14,936 bases of DNA from JBBCJM01 sp037190175 (GCA_037190175.1 JBBCJM010000153.1:1-14936); one strand, 5' to 3'; numbered from the stretch's first letter, positions 6,700 through 14,796 are shown. Program-made: numbers and translations. The notes: a model not told the origin generated them from the sequence alone.

Positions 6700-8280
6700 T
6701 CACTGCGCCAGCCAGACCTCGGCCAGATCCTGATTGAGGTAGTGGCTGGGCGTGATGTGCCAGTTCCGCATCCGCTCGTGATGCACGATGATCCGGTGCC
6801 ACCAGATGGTCGGGAACTGGTAGGCCTCATTCATCAGATGCGCCTCGAACTCGCGGATCAGCGTACGACGCGCATCGAAATCAAGCTCGCGCAGCTGGGC
6901 CTCGTAGAGGTCGTCAAGCAACGGGTCCTTCGAATTGGTGTAGTTGATCGTGGAGATGTCCGAGGACAGATACTTGATGAGCTGGATGCTCGGCTCGTCC
7001 ATGAAGTCGCAGGCGAAGTCGAGCGAGGCTTCCATCGCATCACTCAGCAGCTTGTCGGTGTAGAGCCGGGTCTCCAGCTGCTCATGCTCCACGTTCACGC
7101 CGATCTGCCGCCACTGGTCGATCAGGAACACGCCCACCGGCGTGTAGGGCATGGCAACGTTGCGGTTGGTGAAGGTGAAGGAGAGGTTTGGATACCCCGC
7201 CTCTTCCAGGAGTCGCCGCGCCTCGGCCCGGTTCGCCGCGACGTCACGGCCGAAGCCCGGCAGCGCCTCGAGCTCCTCGTTCGTCGCAGCGTATTCGTAG
7301 CCCGGCCGCATAATGCCGCCCACATCGCGCACCAGCGCAATGCGCGACAGCGCCTCAGCCCCGCCCCAACGGTCGATCGCCAGGGACAGCGCCCGGCGCA
7401 CGCGAGCGTCCTGGAACGGCCCGTGATTGACGTTCAGCGCCACGATCAGCACGCAGGTCCAAGGGCTTTCCACCTGCACGCCGTTGGCGCCGAGCTGCTG
7501 CATGGCCCGCTGCGCATCGGCCGGGGAATGGCCGCGGAACTCGGCCATGACCTCACCCGCCGACAGCGCGTTGACCATCGGCGCACCGCCGATGAACACG
7601 GCGCGGAAGCCGTCGAGATAGGGCAGGCCCTCGACATGGTAGTTCTCGTTCCGCGTCGAGGTCCAGTGCGAGCCGGCGACATGTTCGCCGAAGACGAACG
7701 GCCCGGTGCCCATGATGTTCTGCCGCGGGAAGTTCGGATCCTGGGCGAGGCGGTCGGCGGAATAGATGCAATCCCAAGGCGAGGCGAAGTTGGCCAGCAT
7801 CGCAGCGTTGGGCGCCGAGAGGGTGAATACCACGGTATGGTCGTCGGGCGTGTCGATCGATTGGATGTCGATATAGGACGCCTGACGGATCGAGACCACG
7901 CCTTCGGGTGGGTTGCGGATCCGGTCGTAGGTCGCCTTCACATCGGCCGAGGTAAAGGCGGTGCCGTCATGGAAGGTCACGCCCTCATGGAGGCGGAAGG
8001 TATAGACCAGCCCGTCCTCCGAAATCTCCCAGGACGCGGCCAGATCGCCCTCGATCTCGGGATAGGCGTCCGGCACGAAGCGCATCAGCGTGTTGTAGCT
8101 GGGGCGCACCGGATGCACGAAGGCGAAGGAGGTGTTGGCGTGGCAGTCGTAGTTCGGCGGCTCGGCGCTGACCGCGAAATTCAGGATGCCCCCGTATTGG
8201 GGGTCGTCGGCCAGCGCCGCGCTCGTGCCCGCAGAGAGGGCGAACAGGCTGGTGCCAAAGGCTAGCAGGCAGCGTTTCAT
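6700..8280 (-). CDS. Peptide-type ABC transporter periplasmic binding protein (SBP family 5)
   Basis: This 526-residue solute-binding protein belongs to the DppA/OppA/GsiB class. A Sec signal peptide at 1-24 (MKRCLLAFGTSLFALSAGTS, ending ALA before Asp25) sends it to the periplasm; there is no lipobox. The family signature is at about 75-120 (IEGDLAASWEISEDGLVYTF, then HDGTAFTSADVK). A GGAGGAG ribosome site lies eight bases before the ATG. It lies between the ATPase gene and the two permease genes, the order found in gsiABCD. Family members bind peptides, glutathione, sugars or opines, and the pocket residues cannot be judged from the primary sequence. Given its neighbours, an amide or malonyl conjugate is a possible ligand. 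Confidence 0.93.
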   Translation of the reverse strand: MKRCLLAFGTSLFALSAGTSAALADDPQYGGILNFAVSAEPPNYDCHANTSFAFVHPVRPSYNTLMRFVPDAYPEIEGDLAASWEISEDGLVYTFRLHEGVTFHDGTAFTSADVKATYDRIRNPPEGVVSIRQASYIDIQSIDTPDDHTVVFTLSAPNAAMLANFASPWDCIYSADRLAQDPNFPRQNIMGTGPFVFGEHVAGSHWTSTRNENYHVEGLPYLDGFRAVFIGGAPMVNALSAGEVMAEFRGHSPADAQRAMQQLGANGVQVESPWTCVLIVALNVNHGPFQDARVRRALSLAIDRWGGAEALSRIALVRDVGGIMRPGYEYAATNEELEALPGFGRDVAANRAEARRLLEEAGYPNLSFTFTNRNVAMPYTPVGVFLIDQWRQIGVNVEHEQLETRLYTDKLLSDAMEASLDFACDFMDEPSIQLIKYLSSDISTINYTNSKDPLLDDLYEAQLRELDFDARRTLIREFEAHLMNEAYQFPTIWWHRIIVHHERMRNWHITPSHYLNQDLAEVWLAQ

Positions 8281-8307
8281 AGGGGTCTCCTCCGTTTCTG
8301 TTGATGC

Positions 8308-8327
8308 CCCGGCCCTTGGCGGCCGGG
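8308..8327 (-). other. Hairpin between the ATPase and binding-protein genes
   Basis: CCCGGCC and GGCCGGG pair across a six-base loop (CTTGGC) in the 79-base spacer. No T-run follows on the minus strand. It may tune relative expression of the ATPase and the abundant binding protein, but this is inferred from position only. Confidence 0.45.
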
Positions 8328-8359
8328 ATCGGGTATCGGCGCTTCTCTTGGCGGAAGCT

Positions 8360-10450
8360 TCAAAGTCTTATGCAGGCCGCATAGTGGCCCGGCTTGATCT
8401 CGCGCAGGGCGGGAACCTCGGCCCGGCAGGCATCGACGGCCATCGGGCAGCGCGTGCTGAACACGCAGCCCGAGGGCGGGCGCAGCGGGCTCGGCACCTC
8501 GCCGCCCAGGATGTGATAGTCGCGCTTGCGCTCCTGCGCCGCATCGGGCACCGGCACGGCATCAAGAAGCGCCTTGGTGTAGGGGTGCAGCGGGTTGTCG
8601 TAGAGCGCATCGCGCTCGGCCAGCTCCATCATCCGACCCAGATACATCACCGCCACCCGGTCCGAGATGTGGCGCACCACGGCCAGGTCGTGGGCGATGA
8701 ACAGGTAGGTGAGCCCCAGCCGCTCCTGCAGATCCTCCAGAAGGTTGATGACCTGCGCCTGGAGCGACACGTCGAGCGCCGAGACCGGCTCGTCGCAGAC
8801 GATGAAGCTGGGCTCCAGCGCCAGGGCCCGCGCGATCCCCACCCGTTGGCGCTGCCCGCCCGAGAGCTCGTGCGGATAGCGGTCGGCCATGTAGGGGTAG
8901 AGCCCGACCTCGTTCAGCAATTCCTCCACCCGCCGCCGCGCCGACTTGCGGTCGGGCTGCTTGCGGTAGACCAGCATCGGCTCGGCAATGATCTGGCCGA
9001 TGGTCATGCGCGGGTTGAGCGACGAGAACGGGTCTTGGAAGATCACCTGGATCTCCTGGCGCAGCTTCTTCATCTGCTCGCCCGACTGCTGGGCAAGATC
9101 GTTGCCGCGGAAGCGGATGGTGCCGCCGGTGGCCCTTTCCAGTTGCAGGATGGTGCGCCCCACCGTCGTCTTGCCGCAACCGGATTCGCCCACCAGCCCC
9201 AGCGTCTCGCCCGGATAGATGTCGAAGGACACATCGTTGACCGCACGCACGATCGTCTTCTCGCCGCCGAACAGGCGGAAGCCGGAGGTGACATCGAAAA
9301 AGGTCTGGAGCCGGCCGAGCCGCAGCAGCGGCGCGCTGGTGTCGACGATCTTGGTGGCGCGGGCGGCCTCGGGCGGCGGGGCGAGGCCCAGCGCCTCGGG
9401 GCCCTGCGCCACGATCTCCTCCACCCGGAAGCAGCGCGCCAGATGATCGGGCGCCACCTCGCGCAACTCGGGCGCCACCTCGCGGCAGCGATCCACGGCC
9501 GCCTTGCAGCGGTCGGCAAAACGGCACGCCTTGGGCGGTGAGAGAAGGTTCGGCGGCAGCCCCTCGATGGTGGCGAGCTTGCCCTCGCGCGGGCGGTCGA
9601 GCCGCGGGACCGAGCGCAGGAGCCCGATCGTGTAGGGGTGGCGCGGCTTGCTGAAGATCTCCACCGCATCGGCCTGCTCGGCCATCTTGGCTGCATACAT
9701 CACGTTTACCCGGTCGGCATAGCGGGCGACGATGCCGAGGTTGTGGGTGATGACCACCATCGCGATGCCAAGATCGCGCGAGAGATCCTTCATCAGCTTG
9801 AGGATCTGCGCCTGGATCGTGACGTCGAGCGCGGTTGTGGGCTCGTCCGCGATGATGAGCTTGGGGTTGCAGGCCAGCCCGATGGCAATCATCACCCGCT
9901 GGCGCATGCCGCCGGAAAACTGGTGCGGATACTGGTCGAGCCGGCGTTCGGGGTCGGGGATGCCCACCATCTTCAGCAGCTCAATGGCGCGGGCGCGCGC
10001 CGCCTCCTTGCTGATCTTCTGGTGCATGAACAGCGTCTCGGTCAGCTGGAAGCCGATCTTGAGCACCGGGTTAAGGCTCGTCATCGGCTCCTGGAAGATC
10101 ATCGAGATGTCGCGCCCGCGGATGTTGCGCATCTCGCCGTCGGGCAGGTCGAGCAGGTTGCGCCCGTCGAACATGATGCGCCCGCCCACGATGCGGGCGG
10201 TGTGCTTAGGAAGCAGCCGCATGATCGACAGCGCGGAGACCGACTTGCCGCAGCCGGATTCGCCGACGATCGCCACCATCTCGCCGGGATGCACGTCGTA
10301 GGAAATCCCCTCGATCGCGCGCACCACCCCGCGTGAGGTGACGAAATGCAGATGCAGATCCTGCACCGACAGAAGCGGAGCGCCCGGGCCGCGCGACCCG
10401 AGCTGTTGCCGCGCACCGGGTGCGGGTCTTGCTTCGACAAGCGCAGGCAT
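8360..10450 (-). CDS. Fused two-domain ABC ATPase of a peptide-type importer (GsiA-like)
   Basis: A single 696-residue protein carries both ATPase halves that are separate in most Dpp/Opp systems. The first domain has Walker A GESGCGKS (63-70), signature FSGGMRQR (178-185) and Walker B LIIADEP (198-204). The second has Walker A GESGCGKT (421-428), signature LSGGQRQR (529-536) and Walker B FIVCDEP (549-555). Each is followed by the oligopeptide-family C-terminal extension with paired cysteines (CRFADRC at 309-315 and CVFSTRC at 662-668). All catalytic motifs look intact. It energises the importer whose binding protein and permeases follow. The ATG at 10450 has a GGGAGGA site upstream. This gene heads the operon, and a regulated promoter candidate lies about 140 bases upstream. 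Confidence 0.95.
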   Translation of the reverse strand: MPALVEARPAPGARQQLGSRGPGAPLLSVQDLHLHFVTSRGVVRAIEGISYDVHPGEMVAIVGESGCGKSVSALSIMRLLPKHTARIVGGRIMFDGRNLLDLPDGEMRNIRGRDISMIFQEPMTSLNPVLKIGFQLTETLFMHQKISKEAARARAIELLKMVGIPDPERRLDQYPHQFSGGMRQRVMIAIGLACNPKLIIADEPTTALDVTIQAQILKLMKDLSRDLGIAMVVITHNLGIVARYADRVNVMYAAKMAEQADAVEIFSKPRHPYTIGLLRSVPRLDRPREGKLATIEGLPPNLLSPPKACRFADRCKAAVDRCREVAPELREVAPDHLARCFRVEEIVAQGPEALGLAPPPEAARATKIVDTSAPLLRLGRLQTFFDVTSGFRLFGGEKTIVRAVNDVSFDIYPGETLGLVGESGCGKTTVGRTILQLERATGGTIRFRGNDLAQQSGEQMKKLRQEIQVIFQDPFSSLNPRMTIGQIIAEPMLVYRKQPDRKSARRRVEELLNEVGLYPYMADRYPHELSGGQRQRVGIARALALEPSFIVCDEPVSALDVSLQAQVINLLEDLQERLGLTYLFIAHDLAVVRHISDRVAVMYLGRMMELAERDALYDNPLHPYTKALLDAVPVPDAAQERKRDYHILGGEVPSPLRPPSGCVFSTRCPMAVDACRAEVPALREIKPGHYAACIRL

Positions 10451-10592
10451 TCCAGCTCGTCCTCCCTGGCAGACTGACCAGACGCCTGACCTCGCCGCGA
10501 GCGGCGGGCGGTCGTTCTAGCGGCGGGTCGTTACCCGTTCCGCTGGCCGGCCATGTTCCTCCCGGTAGCTAGTCAGCACGTTATGTATGCTT

Positions 10593-10611
10593 TGTCAACG
10601 TTTACGTATAC
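10593..10611 (-). promoter_or_regulatory. Promoter-operator block of the ABC operon, shared with matA
   Basis: On the minus strand this reads GTATACGTAAACGTTGACA. The block upstream of matA (11406-11424) reads GCATACAAAATCGTTGACA; 15 of 19 bases agree and the spacing to a perfect TTGACA is identical. Extending upstream, the sequence TCTTGTATAC matches the left ten bases of the MatR operator I recall for Rhizobium (TCTTGTATACACGA); overall the agreement is 11 of 14 over 10602-10615. A second GTATGC lies 21 bases away (10585-10590). A good -10 is not evident, so TTGACA may work with an activator or may belong to the operator. Confidence 0.55.
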
Positions 10612-10700
10612 AAGAGATCGTTTTTCTTCCAACCCCTCTCGCAATTGAACTCCATCTGTGTCGGCTCGCGCAAGATGAAGTGCCGGGCCGGACGGTGACG

Positions 10701-11372
10701 TTACTTGCTCGATTTTGCGGGCCTGATCTGGTCGAGCGAGGCGATCAGGTCGCTGAATCGGTTGCCCTGCACGGCGACGTGCGCGCGGAGCCTTTCGCGC
10801 GCCTGTTCGGCATCGTCGGCCAGGATCGCCTCCACGATGGCCATATGCTCGGCCAGCGACGTGCTCATCCGCCCGCGGACGCGCAATTGCAGACGGCGAT
10901 AGGGGCGCAGCCGGCGATGGAGCATCTTGCATTGCTCGATCAGGAAGTCGCTCTTGCTGGCCGTATAGATGGCGTGGTGGAAGATTTCGTTGTCGTAATA
11001 GTAGGCATCCGAATCGCCCTGGCCGGCGGACTCCTCGCACCTGCGATGCGCCTCGAGCAGCGCGACGCGGTCGGTCTCCGACAGGCGCCGCGCCGCGAGC
11101 GCGCCGGCCAGACCTTCCAGTTCGGCCATCACCTCGAACATCTCGTACACGCGCTGGGGGCCGTGCTCGACCACCATGGCGCCGCGGCGGGGCCGGATCT
11201 CCACCAGACCGATCGCGCTGAGCTGCATCAGCGTCTCCCGTATCGGGGTGCGGGACACGCCGAAGCGGTTTGCCAGCTGCATCTCGTCGAGCCGCTCACC
11301 GGGCGGGAACTCTCCGGTGACGATTCCGTTCTCGATCTTGTCCCTCAGTATCTGGACCGTGTTTACCGCCAT
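10701..11372 (-). CDS. matR: GntR/FadR-type transcriptional regulator, MatR-like
   Basis: The protein has 223 residues. The N-terminal winged helix-turn-helix spans about 1-70 (PPGERLDEMQLANRFGVSRT, then PIRETLMQLSAIGLVE), followed by an FCD ligand-binding domain. Probable metal or ligand residues of that domain are Asn128, His132, His176 and His198. It is divergent from matA, the arrangement seen for MatR in the rhizobial mat cluster, where the regulator responds to malonate metabolism. It also lies upstream of the ABC operon on the same strand. Repeats resembling its expected operator lie on both sides of it. The name rests on family plus position; other FadR-type regulators look similar. 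Whether it activates or represses is not shown by the sequence. Confidence 0.85.
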   Translation of the reverse strand: MAVNTVQILRDKIENGIVTGEFPPGERLDEMQLANRFGVSRTPIRETLMQLSAIGLVEIRPRRGAMVVEHGPQRVYEMFEVMAELEGLAGALAARRLSETDRVALLEAHRRCEESAGQGDSDAYYYDNEIFHHAIYTASKSDFLIEQCKMLHRRLRPYRRLQLRVRGRMSTSLAEHMAIVEAILADDAEQARERLRAHVAVQGNRFSDLIASLDQIRPAKSSK

Positions 11373-11385
11373 ATCCGCCCTTGAT

Positions 11386-11410
11386 TATGCACGATGCCCT
11401 TCTGTGCATA
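11386..11410. promoter_or_regulatory. Inverted repeat, candidate MatR operator between matR and matA
   Basis: TATGCAC (11386-11392) and GTGCATA (11404-11410) are perfect inverted repeats separated by 11 bases. The right arm is part of TTTTGTATGCACAG on the minus strand, which agrees with the described MatR site at 10 of 14 positions. On the minus strand CATAAT (11389-11384) lies 18 bases from TTGTAT, a weak matR promoter that this repeat would cover. That position suggests autoregulation as well as control of matAB. Confidence 0.5.
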
Positions 11411-11424
11411 CAAAATCGTTGACA
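11406..11424 (+). promoter_or_regulatory. Promoter-operator block of matAB, shared with the ABC operon
   Basis: GCATACAAAATCGTTGACA is the counterpart of the minus-strand block at 10593-10611. TTGACA (11419-11424) is perfect, but the base run 17 positions downstream is a poor -10; TATAAC at 11449-11454 is 24 bases away. The promoter may therefore need an activator, or the core may be TTGGGT (11425-11430) with an 18-base gap to TATAAC. Confidence 0.5.
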
Positions 11425-11493
11425 TTGGGTGTAAGCTGGGCGATCCCTTATAACAGCAGCGCCGGAGGTCTGGATAGTCGGGAGTTGGTTTTC

Positions 11494-11613
11494 ATGAGGC
11501 GCTCGGCTCTATACGCCCAAAAACGAGCCATGTTGCCACCCGGGCAGGTCCCACCGGGCGCGATGTGTAAGAGCCGCGCGACGTCTCTCGAATCGGTTTC
11601 CAGACTGCCGTAG
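11494..11613 (+). CDS. Possible 39-residue leader peptide ahead of matA
   Basis: A short frame begins with ATG at 11494 after a GGGAG ribosome-like site nine bases upstream and ends with TAG at 11611-11613, 26 bases before the matA start. The peptide (MRRSALYAQKRAMLPPGQVP onwards) has no recognised family and contains the pairs PPG and PPG, a slow-translation context. It lies downstream of the presumed promoter, so it would be on the matAB transcript. It could be an attenuating leader or chance; conservation is not testable here. Confidence 0.25.
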   Translation: MRRSALYAQKRAMLPPGQVPPGAMCKSRATSLESVSRLP

Positions 11614-11639
11614 CGACGCCTCACGAGGACGATGATACG

Positions 11640-13031
11640 ATGCGAAGCGTTTCCTTCTTCGGTGAGCTGATGCAGGCGATCGCCGAGCGCGGCCGGCAGC
11701 TTCTGCCGTCCGGGCCACGCGAGCAGGGGCGGCGCAAGGACAAGACCACCTACGAATGGTGCGAACTGCTGCTTTCCAGCCATGGCGAGGCGTCTGGCAT
11801 GGCGATCGCCCGGGACATCATGGCCCGGTGGGAGGTCATGGACGCCGAGCAGCAGCTCGGTTTCATGGTCATGCTGCTCGAGAGCTTCGGCCCGGACGAC
11901 GCCCGGCTCGGCGCCGCCATCGATGCCTATCACGCCGACCGCTCGCCGAAGACCCTGCGCGAGTTGCACGAAGCCGCCGAGCCACGGCGGCAGGAGCTGA
12001 TACGCCGCCTCAACCTCGCGCCCAAGGGCATCGCCACCCTCGTCAGCATGCGCGAGGCACTGCTGCGCATGAAGGTGGATCGGCCCGACCTCGATCCCGT
12101 CGATGCGGATTTCGCGCATCTGTTCGGATCATGGTTCAACCGCGGCTTTCTCATGCTGCGGCCGATCAGCTGGAGCACCCCGGCCGACATCCTCGAAAAG
12201 ATCATCCGCTACGAGGCGGTGCACGAGATCGACAGCTGGGAAGAGCTGCGCCGCAGGCTGGCCCCGGAGGACAGGCGGTGCTTCGCCTTCTTCCACCCGC
12301 AGCTCGTCGACGATCCTCTGATCTTCGTCGAGGTTGCACTGATGCGCGACACGCCCTCGTCGATTTCCGACGTGCTGGGGCAGGAGCGCAGCATCGTCCC
12401 GGCGCACGAGGCCACCACGGCCGTCTTCTACTCGATTTCCAACTGCCAGAACGGGTTGCGGGGGATCTCCTTCGGGAACTTCCTCATCAAGCAGGTGGTC
12501 GAGGATCTGCGGCGCGAACTCGCCGATCTGACCACCTTTGTCACGCTGTCCCCGGTCCCCGGTTTCGCGCAATGGCTGGCCCGCGAGCGCAGCGCCGAAG
12601 CCTCGGACGCGCTGGGCGAGGAGGAGCGGAACCGGCTGGACGTCCTGGACAATGCCGGCTGGCAGGACGATCCGAAGAGCGTGGAGACCGTCCGCCCCGC
12701 AATGATGTCCGCCGCCGCATGGTATTTCCTGAAAGCCCGCAATCGCCGTGGGCAGGTCATCGATCCGGTGGCGCGGTTCCATCTCGGCAACGGTGCGCGT
12801 CTGGTGCGGATCAATTTCCTGGGCGACGCATCCCCGCGCGCGACGCGGCAGGCCCACGGGCTTATGGTCAATTACCTCTACAAGCTGGATGAAATTGAGG
12901 CCAATCACGAAGCCTTCGCGACCCGCGGTGAAGTTGCCACCGTCCCCGCCCTGACCAAGCTCCTGAATCGCCGCGAGACGCGCAGCCTTGTTCCCCAACC
13001 GGACCCGTCCACCGGCGCCCGGGCCGGCTGA
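11640..13031 (+). CDS. matA: Malonyl-CoA decarboxylase
   Basis: This 463-residue enzyme decarboxylates malonyl-CoA to acetyl-CoA and CO2 and is cytoplasmic. The alpha-helical N-terminal domain covers about 1-160. The catalytic domain contains FFHPQLVDDPLIFVEVAL (217-234), YSISNCQNGLRGISFGNFLI (264-283), TLSPVPGFAQWL (302-313) and ARFHLGNGARLVRINFLGD (378-396). The expected catalytic serine is Ser304 in TLSP and the histidine is His381 in FHLGNGA, as in the human enzyme. The ATG at 11640 has GAGGA ten bases upstream. It forms an operon with matB, 36 bases downstream, and is divergent from the GntR regulator. Length and motifs are normal, with no sign of decay. Confidence 0.97.
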   Translation: MRSVSFFGELMQAIAERGRQLLPSGPREQGRRKDKTTYEWCELLLSSHGEASGMAIARDIMARWEVMDAEQQLGFMVMLLESFGPDDARLGAAIDAYHADRSPKTLRELHEAAEPRRQELIRRLNLAPKGIATLVSMREALLRMKVDRPDLDPVDADFAHLFGSWFNRGFLMLRPISWSTPADILEKIIRYEAVHEIDSWEELRRRLAPEDRRCFAFFHPQLVDDPLIFVEVALMRDTPSSISDVLGQERSIVPAHEATTAVFYSISNCQNGLRGISFGNFLIKQVVEDLRRELADLTTFVTLSPVPGFAQWLARERSAEASDALGEEERNRLDVLDNAGWQDDPKSVETVRPAMMSAAAWYFLKARNRRGQVIDPVARFHLGNGARLVRINFLGDASPRATRQAHGLMVNYLYKLDEIEANHEAFATRGEVATVPALTKLLNRRETRSLVPQPDPSTGARAG

Positions 13032-13067
13032 AGTCGGTCAGAAGAGACGGATATCGGAGACAGCCTG

Positions 13068-14627
13068 ATGGGAAATCACTTGTTCGATGCAGTCGCGGCC
13101 AGTGCGAGGCCGGAGGCCCTGTTCATCGAGACGGTCGAGGGAAAGCACTGGTCTTACGGGGACATGCTGGAGACCTCCGCACGCCTTGCCGGAGCCCTGC
13201 GCAAGCTTGGCGTGCGGCCAAGCGACCGGGTCGCCGTGCAGGTGGAAAAGAGCCCCGAGGCACTGATGCTCTATCTCGCCTGCCTGCGGGCGGGGGCCGT
13301 CTATCTTCCGCTCAACACAGCCTACACGCTCGCCGAACTGGACTATTTCATCGTTGATGCAGAGCCACGGCTGATCGTCGTCTCGCCCCGTTCCTGCGAC
13401 GCCCTGCTCAGCATCGCCGAACGCCACGGCGCGCGGCTCGAAACGCTCGACACGCGTGGCGGGGGCTCGCTGATCGTGCTGGCCGAGGCCGAACCCACGG
13501 TATTCGAGAACGTCGAGCGTGGTCCCGACGATATCGCCGCCATCCTCTACACCTCTGGAACGACTGGGCGCTCAAAGGGTGCCATGCTGACGCATGGAAA
13601 CCTGCTGTCCAATGCGCTCACGCTCCGCGATTACTGGCGGTTCACCGCGGCGGACAGGCTGATTCACGCCCTGCCGATTTTTCACACACATGGGCTGTTC
13701 GTCGCCTCCAACGTCGTCATCCTGTCCGGGGCGTCGATGATCTTTCTGCCGAAGTTCGATGAGGAAGAGGTGCTGCGGCTCCTGCCGCGCGCCTCCGTGC
13801 TCATGGGTGTGCCGACCTTCTATGTCAGGCTCACCCAGCATCCGGGGCTCACCAGAGATGTCACGCGCGGGATGCGGCTCTTCATTTCCGGTTCGGCGCC
13901 GCTCCTTGCGGAAACGCACGAGACCTTCAGGGCGCTCACCGGCCACACGATTCTCGAACGCTACGGCATGACCGAGACCAACATGAACACCTCCAACCCC
14001 TATGAGGGCGACCGGATTGCCGGAACGGTCGGGTTCCCGCTGCCGGGGGTGGAGCTGCGCGTGACGGATCCCGAGAGCGGCGGCGCCGTCCCCGAAGGCG
14101 AGATCGGGATGATCGAAGTGAGGGGCCCCAACGTATTCAAGGGCTACTGGCGCATGCCGGAAAAAACCGAAGCCGAACTCCGCCCGGACTGCTTCTTTAT
14201 CACCGGCGACCTCGGGAAGATCGACGCGCGGGGCTATGTCCACATCCTCGGACGCGGCAAGGATCTCGTCATCTCCGGCGGCTACAACATCTATCCCAAG
14301 GAGGTGGAGTTGGAGATCGACGCGCTCGACGGGGTCGTAGAAAGCGCGGTCATCGGCGTCCCGCATCCTGATTTCGGCGAGGGCGTCACCGCAGTGGTCG
14401 TCCGGGAAGAGGGCACGGAGATCGACGAACGCACGATCCTTGCCGGGATCCGCGACAGGCTGGCGCGCTACAAGCAGCCCAAGGCCATCCTCTTCGTGGA
14501 CAAGCTTCCCAGGAACACCATGGGCAAGGTGCAGAAGGGCGTGCTGCGCGACCGCTACGCCGCGCTCTATCAGCCGGGGGGCGAAAGCAGTTCGCCGAGC
14601 AATGACCGGATGGCGCATCGGCCCTGA
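13068..14627 (+). CDS. matB: Malonyl-CoA synthetase (malonate-CoA ligase)
   Basis: This 519-residue adenylate-forming enzyme converts malonate, ATP and CoA to malonyl-CoA via a malonyl-adenylate. Visible motifs are the P-loop YTSGTTGRSKGAM (161-173), LPIFHTHGLFVA (202-213), GSAPLL and RYGMTETNMNTSNPYEGDR (298-316), the TGD of A7 (379-381), GRGKDLVISGGYNIYPKE (395-412) and the C-terminal catalytic lysine in LPRNTMGKVQK (Lys487). The MTETNMNTSNPYEGDR run and the LPRNTMGKVQK ending are typical of MatB rather than acetyl- or fatty acyl-CoA ligases. GGAGA lies upstream of the ATG at 13068. It supplies the substrate for the MatA upstream in the same operon. The gene ends before a hairpin that separates it from a convergent remnant. 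Confidence 0.96.
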   Translation: MGNHLFDAVAASARPEALFIETVEGKHWSYGDMLETSARLAGALRKLGVRPSDRVAVQVEKSPEALMLYLACLRAGAVYLPLNTAYTLAELDYFIVDAEPRLIVVSPRSCDALLSIAERHGARLETLDTRGGGSLIVLAEAEPTVFENVERGPDDIAAILYTSGTTGRSKGAMLTHGNLLSNALTLRDYWRFTAADRLIHALPIFHTHGLFVASNVVILSGASMIFLPKFDEEEVLRLLPRASVLMGVPTFYVRLTQHPGLTRDVTRGMRLFISGSAPLLAETHETFRALTGHTILERYGMTETNMNTSNPYEGDRIAGTVGFPLPGVELRVTDPESGGAVPEGEIGMIEVRGPNVFKGYWRMPEKTEAELRPDCFFITGDLGKIDARGYVHILGRGKDLVISGGYNIYPKEVELEIDALDGVVESAVIGVPHPDFGEGVTAVVVREEGTEIDERTILAGIRDRLARYKQPKAILFVDKLPRNTMGKVQKGVLRDRYAALYQPGGESSSPSNDRMAHRP

Positions 14628-14635
14628 TGCAGGAG

Positions 14636-14659
14636 CCCGGCCGCGCCTAAACGGCCGGG
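14636..14659. terminator. Hairpin between convergent ends of matB and a membrane gene remnant
   Basis: CCCGGCCG and CGGCCGGG form a perfect eight-base stem with an eight-base loop (CGCCTAAA), nine bases after the matB stop and about ten bases beyond the stop of the convergent frame. There is no T-run, so it is probably a structured end region rather than a classical intrinsic terminator. It may serve both directions. Confidence 0.55.
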
Positions 14660-14668
14660 GACCGGGGT

Positions 14669-14796
14669 TCAGCGGGCCGCAAGGCGGCGCTCGATGACCA
14701 CGAAGAGGGCGATGGCGAGGACCGCTGCGGCAGAGGCCCGCGCCACCGCAGCGGAAGGGGCATTGGTTGCGACCAAAGGTGAAAGGCGGTCGTCTC
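14669..14796 (-). pseudogene. 3' end of a membrane-protein gene cut by an IS66 insertion
   Basis: On the minus strand the frame reads DDRLSPLVATNAPSAAVARA, then SAAAVLAIALFVVIERRLAA and R before TGA at 14669-14671. The VLAIALFVVI helix with a short positive tail resembles the last membrane helix of a transporter permease, but the family cannot be named from about 40 residues. The frame remains open up to 14796, immediately beside the IS66 end at 14797. That is the pattern expected when an insertion has removed the rest of the gene. Frame choice rests on the hydrophobic helix and the clean stop, so certainty is moderate. Confidence 0.45.

Noticed and set aside
6555..6830. Longer start for the first permease, adding 92 residues
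   Set aside because: The extra part has no family similarity and overlaps the binding-protein gene; the ATG at 6554 has a ribosome site and the normal N-terminus.
6670..9541. Long plus-strand frames (531 and 451 codons) opposite the binding protein and ATPase
   Set aside because: They are antisense to genes with intact signature motifs, and their composition is that of reverse-strand translation.
1582..14796. Matching target duplications just inside the two IS66 ends
   Set aside because: The 8 bases next to the left end (GGAGGAGA) and the right end (GTCGTCTC) do not match in either orientation. In a composite element the informative duplications would be outside the window.
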